Made by a program: the position numbers and the translations under genes
The notes under the pieces: generated by a model
What the model saw: the letters and a program-made list of their open reading frames with translations, nothing else
Told to the model about the DNA's origin: nothing
Database searches by the model: none
From: Termitomyces sp. T153
Taxonomy: Eukaryota > Basidiomycota > Agaricomycetes > Agaricales > Lyophyllaceae
NCBI GenBank assembly: GCA_018296165.2
Contig: JACKQL020000002.1
Coordinates: 124,001-188,000 of the forward strand
DNA length: 64,000 nt
Reading direction: 5' to 3'
Shown: positions 55,612-64,000 of the stretch, one piece after another
How the letters are laid out: every line of letters begins with the position of its first letter
Numbering within the stretch: the stretch's first letter is position 1

Positions 55612-57026
55612 GCCTGGTGCTTTGAAGGGGGGTAGCTCACATATCGCAGCATGAATGTGCACACGCATGAAGAACTTAATACCCGGTAGTGGCTTGGAGT
55701 ATGCAGTGGGGGACATGGAGGTAGACTGGGGGGGCAGGGGAAAAAATGACTCAGCTAGTATTCCTGCCTTGTTGGCATTGTTCACTGCCAACCCTGGTAT
55801 GCCTTGTATTATAGTTTTGAGCTCAGGTACCCTGTTGCAAGATAGGTCTGAGGGTTCCTGAATAGCATATTTGTTGGCAATGTAAATTTGCTGGGCATCA
55901 ATTTCTTCTAGCCAATTGGTCCAGTGTTCCTCCCTGGACCTCCTGATGCAATCAGCCATGTCCTTGGACAGGCATGCTGCTTCAGCCCTGGCCAGGTGAT
56001 CCTCAACATCCCAAAACCTGTATGCAAGGTTGTTAGTGTGTCACCTCTGGGCCTTCAGCCTTTCAAGGTCTTTGTTCCACAAATGCTTGGAGAATGGGCA
56101 TGGCATTTTCATCGGGACAATCTTGTCAGTGTTAGACACCTCAAGTATGATGGCCATGAGGTCATTGACCTTGCCCTTGAACTCTGCTTCCTTGGCAATG
56201 AGCTTTGCTGGTGAGCAGAGGGCAAGTTTCTCAGCAAGGACCTTGTTGAACTTGTTCCAGTTGGCAAGGCAGAAGTCCCTCAAGGGGGGTGACATTGCTC
56301 TGGGGAGTGGGAGCTCAAGCTCTGTGACTATTGGGAGGTAGTCAGTAATGGGGGGATGGAGACTGGGAGAAACTGTGCAGGAGATGAGAGGGTCAAATTT
56401 GCCAAGTGTCCTCCAGATGTTATCGGGGCAAGTCCACCAGCCTGCGGTGGTCTGAAGGGTTGGCATCTCCAGAGGGAGTGCCAGGTCCATGTCATGGTCC
56501 TTGAGCAGCTTGAGGAGTAGCTAGATGTTGTCCTCAGATGAAGTGAGGTGGCAGTTGTCAGGTGATTCCCAAAGGGGATGATGCCTATTAAAGTCCCCCA
56601 TCCAAACCATGTGGTCAGTGGCAGGGGAATAGAACATGTGAAGAGAAGAAGAGAGGAATGATGAGAGGGCCATCAGTGCCTCATTGTGTGTGCAGTTGTT
56701 ATAGACATTGAACACTGCTAGGTTCCCAAAGTCGCTCTTGAGGCAAATTGCAGTAATATCCATGGAGCATACTGGCAGAATCAAGTACACATCTGTGAAG
56801 ATGTTAGTGTTAATGAGGATGACAGATCAAGAGTGAGAGCTCCTGTTGCAGTGGTAGTCTCTAGGATAGACCACCCTCTAGTGGCTGGAGGCTTTAGTGT
56901 TGCCCAGGCAGTCAGGATATGGCTCTTGGATAGCAAGCATATCCCAATCCTTAGGGTGTGCTGTGTTCAGCATTGTGGCCTGCGCAATGTCAGATTTCCA
57001 GACATTTTGCTGCCAGATGCATAGCT
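55612..57026 (-). pseudogene. LINE ORF2, endonuclease and start of RT
   Basis: On the minus strand from about 57026: IWQQNVWKSDIAQ...DWDMLAIQEPY, the start of an AP-type endonuclease. Then, in frame 56790-56521, DITAICLKSDFGNLAVFNVYNN and MVWMGDFNRHHPLWE, the catalytic GDFN and His block. Frame 56490-56041 begins the endonuclease end (ITDYLPIV, where SDHLPI is usual, so a key His is lost) and the RT linker. Frame 55959-55612 ends in ICELPPFKAPG, the first RT motif, where LTR F2 interrupts. The endonuclease nicks target DNA to prime cDNA synthesis. Confidence 0.85.
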
Positions 57027-57053
57027 TTTTGGGAGATGCTGGTGCTTGCCTAT

Positions 57054-58847
57054 TCATTGGGAATGGGTGAGGGCAGGATCAACCACTTGGTGTGAGACTG
57101 GAGCCTTAGGCTGGTCACGGCCCAGGAAGGCATTGAGGGTACTAAAGCCCTTGTGGCTGGGCGCTTTCTGGCTGGGTCTAGAGGGGCCAGTGCCCCTGGT
57201 GGGGCCAGTAATGCTGGAGGTAGCAGGGGTTGGTTGGGTGTCCAGTGCTGGTTTGGGGGTCAGGGAATGGGGGCATGGTGGAGGTGGCATGACAGATCTC
57301 TTTGGGGAGGCTTTGGCCCAGGTAGTCGGGTTACCTGTCAGGAAGAATGGCATTGTGTTCTCAGGAAATTGTTTGTCAGTTTCCTTACTCTTCCTCTGGA
57401 AGGTTGGGCATGCTCAGGACGAGCTAGCGTGAGTCAACTCGGTCCCACATGATATGCACCTGTGCCTGATGGCATCGCAACTCCATTTGTCATGCCTGGC
57501 ACCAGTGCACATTGCACAGCATTCGGTGTTTTTGCAGTTAATTCAAATGTGGCCATATTCCTGGCATTTGTTACATCAGATGGGCTCCTTGAGGTCCTTG
57601 CAGGTGATGACCTGACCACCAGAGATGAAGATACAATGCTTCAGGAGTTCATTCGCCATGTTTGCTGAGCTGCAGGTGATTTTCAGCAAGGCCACTGCTT
57701 GGTACTTGCTGCGTCTGTCAGTTGCTTTGAGCCAGGAGGCCAAGGTGATGGAGCATGGTTCAAGGCCATTTTCATCTTTGATGGTGTGCAGATGTTCCTG
57801 TTTGCTGGGGTCAAATTGGCCATGGCATGGAATGAAGTGGGCTATAAGGTTGTAAGCCTTTGGCTTTATCTTTGCCAAGTGGCCAAAGTTGGCTGTGACT
57901 ATGTCCCACATTTCATCTGTGCTGTAGCCACAGAACCTGTAGGTGGCATCAGCGGTGGCAAACTCAAGGACATACACACCACACTCTGAGTAACTCAGCC
58001 CTAAGACCAATGTTTTCCACATCGTGCTTTCAAGCATCTCACCATCTTCCATGGTGTCCATTGCTGTGTCTGCATGGTCGACTTCACCTAGGTGATGATT
58101 CAGTTTGTTACAAAGGGCAGAGTTATCAGTAGTGGAGCAGTCCTTTGGGGCAGACTCATCAGCTAGGTCTATCTCAACAAGGACCATTCTTGTGTCATGT
58201 AGGATGCATTGCTGGAGTCTAATATCCACCGCTGATGCTGTCAGGTTGGGGGCAGGTGGCAGGAGTGGCGAAGCGGTCTGTTTCTGGGTGGGGGCAGAGG
58301 CTGCAATAGCTGCCCAGGTGGGGTGAGCTGGATGCTCAGTGGGTGCACTGATTGTCATGGGGGTGGACAGCACAATGGTGTCCAGTGACAACAATACTTC
58401 CGTGAGGCACTCTGTTGCCTTGTTGAGGGCTAGGAGTGCCTCTGCCTGTCTGGTGTCTGCTGCTGCTGTGAAGTCTGCCAAAGAGTTAAGTCTGTTAGCT
58501 GCAGACTCAATTTGACTAAGTGCCTTAGATGCCACAAGGTTGGCAAGGGTGTCAGAGACATGGTCAGAGATAGCATTGTCTAGTAGAAGCACTGCCGCCA
58601 TGGTAGCATTTCTCAGTTCAGATAGTTTTTTTGAGGTCAGGGCTGCCAAGAGCAGGATGTGCACCAACTTCTTGCAGTCATAGGATTTAGACACTAGAAT
58701 CCAGCCTTTCTTCTTGAGCCAAGCTTGTGTGTTAGACTGGGATTTGATTGGCCCTGGGTCATTGGCAAGGAGTACCCTGATGTCCATGGAACTCAGGCAC
58801 AATGAAGGTGGTAACGGGGTCCCTGCGCAGTTGGCATTGCTGGGCAA
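57054..58847 (-). pseudogene. LINE ORF1: RNA-binding gag-like protein with three zinc knuckles
   Basis: One minus-strand frame of about 598 codons from ATG 58847. The first 423 codons are open, then three TGA codons follow (57576, about 57540, about 57420), all fitting CGA. The N-terminal part is Leu/Ala-rich with helical stretches. Zinc knuckles near 57570-57420 read CNKCQEYGHI-stop-INC, CAMCTGARHDKWSC and CISCGTELTHASSS-stop-AC. The C-terminal end is Pro/Thr/Ser-rich. Tad1 and I-type LINEs carry such an ORF1, which coats the RNA. Confidence 0.85.
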
Positions 58848-59042
58848 ATTTTTGGCAGGGGTTTGCCTGAACCAGACATATCCGCTGCCAGGGGAAGGGG
58901 GGAAAGGGAGGGAGGGAAGCTTAGGGGTGAGCTGGAAGGCCTAAGTGCAGCCTACCAAGGTTGGGAAAGTAAATACGCTGTCTAAAGACCTAGGGCTACC
59001 AGGACCCTAAGAGGGATGGTGGCAGTACAGGATCAAGAAGCC
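58848..59042 (-). other. LINE 5' leader
   Basis: 195 bp from the inferred 5' end to the ORF1 start. GA-rich on the plus strand (58880-58920). No frame. Confidence 0.6.
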
Positions 59043-59055
59043 CCACTCTGGACTT

Positions 59056-59202
59056 GCTTGGACCACTTCTCTTAGCTTTTCCTTGTAAGTCCCTATTATT
59101 TGTACCACCTCTGGAGCACTAAGTTATAAGTGTAGGACATTGCATCTGCCTAGTAAGGACTTGCCAGTGTAGCTGAGCCCCTATAGTCAGCAGAATCTGA
59201 CA
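59056..59202 (+). repeat. 5' LTR of element G, right part
   Basis: Continues the LTR broken at 40620, ending CAGAATCTGACA. It aligns with 44560-44695 of element E. Followed by TCATATCAAGACT (59203-59215), the primer site, complementary over 11 nt to AGTCTTGATAT at 40197. Confidence 0.88.
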
Positions 59203-59234
59203 TCATATCAAGACTCCTCCTCACCCTATTCTTT

Positions 59235-61260
59235 ATGTCTGTATATAACCCTGCATACAATTCAGCTGGCTACCTAACTGATGTCTATTGTTGGCTGGTC
59301 CCTGAAAATCAATATGCCCTATTCTATCCAGGCCCACCTATAGATTAGTATATTCCCTGCCATTGGACCCCTGACTCCAACCAGGTGTTCTATGCTCCCT
59401 CCATTAGCTAGGAAATACTCCCAGGCTAGTGCCACTCTCCAGCATTTCCTGCCAATAGCAACTACCCCCACATATACTCCAGAGAATTCTCTGCAGCACT
59501 CTCCAACCCTACCTATCTCCCACCTACTTACTACTATGCATACCCAGTTCCTGCTGCAGCCCCAGCCCCTCCAGAGCACCCAGATAATTATTCTTCTCCT
59601 CAATTGCCATTTCTCACTCAAATCCTTCTCTCCCCCAGACAGCAATGGGTCAAAGCCTATGTCCAGCAGAATAATGAATGCCTTCTGCACATGGGACCAA
59701 CCTGCCACCCCTGAGCCCCATACCCAATAGCCACTCTCATGTGTCAACAATGACAACTAAACCCTCTCCTATATTTATGAGCCTAGTAATCCCACCAACA
59801 AGATTGCCCTGTGCAATGGCCCTACATGAGACACACTCCCTCACTTTGACCTCCATGCCCCCTATGTCAATGCCCCTCCACCCTGCCAAAACATCTCAGT
59901 TCCCTCAAGGCAACTCATGGGCTCCAAGGCACCCCAATTCCCTTTTCCCATCAACCCTTCTTGTCCCCTGTCCACTCCAATGCCCAACCCTCCCACTAAT
60001 ACCAATTACTTTGGTCCCCCTATCCCTAGAGGACCCCCTCCTCCTTATTGGGCCCAAGGGCCTTCTCCAGGCAATGCAAGCCAACCCACTAGTGGTGGGC
60101 CTTCCAATGATGGACCTCCTAGAGGATGAGGCCTAGCTATGGACAACTTCCCCCTTCAGCATAGAAATGGGAATAACTATTACTACTACTACAATGCTGG
60201 ACCCCTGCTACAAACTCAGAACACCCAGGACAACATTCATGACACATTGGCTTGGGAAGGAAAACTTGACATTCAAAAGCCCAAGTCTTTCATGAGTTGC
60301 AACCCCCAGAAATGGAGAACCTTTCTAACACAGTGTCTAACCATATTCCAAGCTAAGCCTATTACCTTCTAGCTTAAGAGCTCACAAGTAGCCTTTGCCA
60401 TGTCATATTTGCAGAGTATCACCTTTGACCACTACATAGTGCTACTCCAGTTTAACCCCAATAACCCCATGCTCTCCAATTGGCTTGCCTTTACTCAGGA
60501 GTTCTCTAGTAAGTTTGGCATCTTTGATACTGTAGCAAAAGCAGAGGAGAATCTCTTCAACCTTCAAATGCATGACAACAAATGCGTCATGACCTTTGTT
60601 GTACAATTCAAATGGGAGGCCTACAAAACAGGATGGAATTACAATGCTCTCCAATTTGCCCTCTATCATGCCCTGCCTCAATGAATCAAGGATGTTCTCT
60701 GCCTTGCACCCAAGCAAACTATATACAACAGCTATAAGGCACTTGTTACCCAGATTGACCAATGTTACTGGGAAGACTAGAGTGAGAACACAGCACCACA
60801 GACCATGTGGAACACCTCCAGCAATACCATCTGGCAGGCTGGAGCAACCATGGCACCCAACCCTCAATCTCCACCAACTCTGCCAACCCTGCACTCTGTT
60901 TTCCTCCAGGCCAAGGGCCTCCTAGCACTAATCAACCCCCAAAACCACACCTCTCTGCCCAAGTCAATGCCACCAACCTCCAGGAGGCTCTAGAACCCCT
61001 GGACACCAACTCCAATGACCTTGATGATGCTCTGGACTCTGCTGATAACCAAGAAGGTTTATGCATGAACAAGATTTGGAATAGGCCCTGGATCAACATA
61101 CCAGAGGAAAATCAGGAGAAACAATGGAAGAAGGATGCATGCATCCTATGTAGTGAGCAGGGACATTTTATTAGTAGTTGCCCTAAATGCTAGGTGATGG
61201 GACATGCCATAATGGACCATTGACAGAGAAGACTGTGACTACCAGTTTACAGAAAATTAG
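59235..61260 (+). pseudogene. Element G gag, decayed
   Basis: Starts ATG 59235 and follows E gag (NPAYNSAGY, HWTPDSNQVFYAPSIS). About 480 bp equivalent to E 45160-45645 is deleted near 59680. The capsid-type part is at 60240-60780 (KLDIQKPKSF, FSSKFGIFDTVAKAEENL). The zinc knuckle at about 61142 reads CILCSEQGHFISSCP, still canonical. At 60388 it has CAA where E has TGA. Confidence 0.85.
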
Positions 61261-61261
61261 T

Positions 61262-63216
61262 TAGTGGTTTAGGTCTCAAAGATGCACTAGACTGCAAATC
61301 AGACTCTGATGTCTTTTCCACTCCAGCCACACTCCTCTGCACAATGGTACTCACCCTAGACAACCTTCCAGCACACCTCCCTTCCTATACCTCCACCACC
61401 CTCCTCCTCCACACCACCCTCCCCTTCTCCAACAACCCCATCCCCACACTGTTGACAGTAGTGTCATTGATAACTTTGTTGACAAATTCCTGGTGGTGCT
61501 CACTCCTCAATGCCTCTGATGTCTCCCCACTCTAATCCTCCTCAAACTCTTTGATAGCAACCCCACCTTTGCTAGCAATATCACACACTGCAAGAAAATG
61601 ACTATGACCTTTGCCTATGAATGACAACAAGAACTCTAATTACTTGTTACAAAACTACACTCCTCTACCCCTGTTGTCCTAGGCTTCTCATAGCTCTGCT
61701 CTACCAATCCTCACATTGACTGGCCCAGCCTCACTCTTCACCTTGACCAGGACAACCCAACTGACTCCAGACTAGTACTCTTTGATGTCTCACCCCTCTT
61801 TAAGTACTCTGAGAGTATGACTGACTAACCCTGGACTCCCCACAGTTCTGCTCAAAGTCTGCATAGTTGTTTGTCATCAATGTCCAACTTGATGACTTAC
61901 CCACAGTCCTCCCTGCCCTCATTGACAGTGGTGCCTCCAGCACATTTGTCAGCAGCCAGTTTGACCTCCAATGCAACAATCTTGACAAACCCCTCAAGCT
62001 CCAACTCTTTGACAAAAGCCCCACCATAACAGGAATCACTCAATACCACAGTAATGCCCTTACCCTTGACAATGACCTGAGATTCCAGGCTCAGCTACTC
62101 ATCACCCAGCTTCCCCCATCAGCTCCAATTGTGCTCAGACTTCCATGGCTGCAGGATGTCAACCCTGATATTGACTAGAAGAACCTTACCATGCAATTTC
62201 CTGGCTTCAAAGCAAGTCCAGTAGCCACCATCTCCCTCCATCTCCAGCCCCTCTTACCCCAACACCAGCACCTCCAGAGCAACCCAAAGCCCCTCCACCC
62301 TTAATAGCAGCCAAATGTGCCCCTGCCTTGGTCACTCTCAAGTAAATCACAATGGCTGCCCCCCAACATACTCCAGGATTGATGCAAAGGTTCTTGCTAC
62401 TCTGACCAATGATGCCCAACCTCTCTGAACAATCCCACCACTGCTCCAGGCCCAGCCTCAACTACTCTGTCACTCACCCCCATCAATCCCAGAGACCTTG
62501 ACATCAAAGTCATTGGTGGTGCTGTCCCCTTCACATGCATTTTACAAGATGGCACCCCCACCTTCCAGCTGCAGATCATGCCAACTCTACTAGAAGAATA
62601 CCTCTGCACAGAGACCATCCCACTGGAATGCACAACCAAGGAGCAGATCCTATATGAAGTAGTTCTCCTGGAGTATCATGAATTTGCTGACATATTCTTT
62701 GAAGGCAGTGCAAAAGAACTTCCTCCACATCATTCCTATGACTACAAGATTGATCTTGAAGAAGGTGCCTTCCCCCCATTTGGCAAAATCTACAATATGT
62801 CCAAAATCAAACTCTAGGCCCTGAAAGATTACCTTGATGACATGCTCAGCAAAGGCTTCATATGCCCATCAATCTCTGCCACTAGTGCTTTAGTCCTATT
62901 CACTAAGAAAAAGGATGGATCACTCAGACTTTGTGTTAATTACCAGAGACTCAACAAAGTCACCAAAAAGAACTAGTATTCCCTCCCCTTGATCAGAGAC
63001 CTTGTTGACTACCTCTGCAGCACTAAGATCTATACAAAAATAAACCTTTGCTCTGGCTACAACAATGTCCAGATCACTCTGGGACATGAATGGAAGACCA
63101 CCTTTTGCACCCACTATGGCCTCTTTGAGTACCTAGTAATGCCTTTCAGAATGACTAATTCCCCTGCCACTTTCCAGTACTTCATAAACAATATCTTCTA
63201 TGACATGAATGACTGA
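61262..63216 (+). pseudogene. Element G pol: protease repeats and partial RT, decayed
   Basis: The first retropepsin block (61430-61770) is badly damaged. The second keeps LPALIDSGASSTFVSSQFDL (from about 61910) and LRLPWLQDVNPDID, so the tandem protease layout of E is present here too. RT runs from about 62640 (FADIFFEGSAKELPPHHSYDYKIDLEEG) to 63216 ([23 protein letters not shown]), stopping just before the YxDD motif. Confidence 0.85.
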
Positions 63217-64000
63217 CTTCACCATCCATTACTGCCCCAGACAACTTGGTGCAAAACCCAATGCACTTACTCAGAGGTCTGACATGTATCCAAAGAAGTT
63301 GTTTGAAGCTGAGCAGAATGCATTCAATCATTGAGTGGTAATCCTCCCTGAGCATCTGCATGCCATGCTAATTTTGAATGAAGAAAAAATCCTCTACCAA
63401 ATCAGAAACTCACCCCTGGACTCCTTTTTCACCCAGCACAACCCCCACAACAACTCCACTAATAAGTCAAATGCCAATAACCCCTTCATGCTGTCTCCAG
63501 ACCACTGCCTCCTACTCCAGAGGGGATGAATCTATACTCCAGACTACAAGTCCATTTGCCTTGACATACTCTGGCAGCATCACAACCACAAACTCCAGGG
63601 GCACCCAAGAATTTGTAAGACTCTCCAACTCATCTCCCAGACTTACTTTTGGCTAGGAATCAAAAAGAACATCACACAATATATAAGGGCCTATGAATCT
63701 TGCCTCTGAGCCAGAGTACTCTACCACTGCTCTCATGGATTGCTGAAGCCTCTCCTTGTTGGTTGCCACCCATGGTCCTCAATCTCAATGGATCACAAGA
63801 CACTCCAACTCATCTCCTGCACTTACTTTTGGCCAAGAATGAAGAAGGATGTCACACAATATGTAAGAGCCTGTGAACCTTGCCTCCAAGCCAAAGTACC
63901 CTGCCACCACCCTCATGAACTGCTGAAGCCCCTCTCTGTTGGTTGACACCCCTAGTCCTCAGTCTTAATGGATCACATTGTGGAAATCCCCAACTCCAAA
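63217..64000 (+). pseudogene. Element G pol: RNase H lost, integrase zinc region duplicated
   Basis: The sequence jumps from the RT palm to FTIHYCPRQLGAKPNAL, skipping about 750 bp found in E (49011-49760). The integrase zinc segment follows. [11 protein letters not shown]...YESCL and its continuation to SISMDH are repeated once with period exactly 180 bp (63617-63796, 63797-63976), which keeps the frame. Confidence 0.88.

Larger units (their letters stand above)
40621..59042 (-). mobile_element. Tad1-like LINE, minus strand, interrupted by F2/E
   Basis: A non-LTR retrotransposon of about 6.4 kb without its insertion. On the minus strand the order is 5' leader (59042-58848), ORF1 (58847-57054), ORF2 with AP endonuclease, RT and RNase H (about 57026-55612 and 43636-41000), 3' UTR, and a poly(A) tail (17 T on the plus strand, 40619-40635). 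The join 43636/55617 sits inside RT, where GCCTG was duplicated by LTR F2. Stops in ORF1 are TGA in places that fit CGA. CpG content is intermediate between E and G. Confidence 0.9.
59203..64000 (+). mobile_element. Element G: CpG-depleted relative of element E, runs off the window
   Basis: Internal region in the same order as E: primer site, gag (59235-~61260), pol (from about 61262). Differences from E are mainly C-to-T and G-to-A. It has a gag deletion near 59680 and a pol deletion at about 63216 that removes the RT active site and all of RNase H. A 180-bp tandem duplication lies in integrase (63617-63976). The 3' half and 3' LTR are outside the window. Confidence 0.9.

Overview
The window is a fungal, probably basidiomycete (Agaricomycete-like), transposable-element graveyard. 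Support: nearly every recognisable open frame is a retroelement protein (Ty3/gypsy chromoviruses with C-terminal chromodomains, a Tad1-like LINE, a Ty1/copia gag); the introns I can place are short (49-66 nt) with CTAAC-type branch sites; and most of the DNA has lost its CpGs, as expected for methylated repeats in such fungi. I cannot name the species. No intact host gene is visible. The only stretch I cannot assign to an element is about 35682-39084.

Left half (1-35.7 kb). Element A (1-~4610) is a decayed chromovirus missing its 3' end. It abuts element D, a different Ty3 family that lacks its 5' end. D carries gag, protease, RT and integrase remnants (4611-11293), then a gene on the opposite strand (about 11820-13494, continuing at 29253-29497), then a probable LTR (29677 onward). 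D was hit by solo LTR H (6404-7031), solo LTR F1 (8905-10095), element B (13495-29252, TSD TCTTC) and solo LTR K (30355-31391, TSD TATTG). Element B, same family as A, was itself split by element C (14107-24512), which lies in the opposite orientation, has 206-bp LTRs and carries an extra ORF downstream of pol. After D come a truncated LTR (L), an inverted D-type LTR (M), and the 5' half of a minus-strand A/B-family element (I) with its LTR at 35131-35681.

Right half (39.1-64 kb) is a nest five levels deep: a copia gag (J), interrupted by the 5' LTR of Ty3 element G, interrupted by a LINE on the minus strand, interrupted by LTR F2, interrupted by the nearly intact Ty3 element E (43698-54527). 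Exact target-site duplications support three of the four joins: 13 bp with one mismatch for the LINE, GCCTG for F2, AAAGG for E. Element E is young: its two 998-bp LTRs differ at about 16 positions by eye, all transitions. It is still CpG-rich, and its stop codons are explained by CGA-to-TGA changes.

Most interesting biology: (1) element E has a 13-nt perfect complement between the predicted 5' end of its mRNA and the primer-binding site right after the LTR, which fits Tf1/sushi-type self-priming; a second family (A/B/I) shows the same with a different 10-11 nt sequence. (2) E carries a spliced two-exon antisense gene between integrase and the 3' LTR encoding a Cys-rich, probably zinc-binding, coiled-coil protein; a decayed gene with the same Cys pattern sits at the same place in the distant family D. 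(3) The E/G family has two tandem retropepsin domains in one polyprotein. (4) Element C has a third sense ORF of unknown function after its chromodomain.
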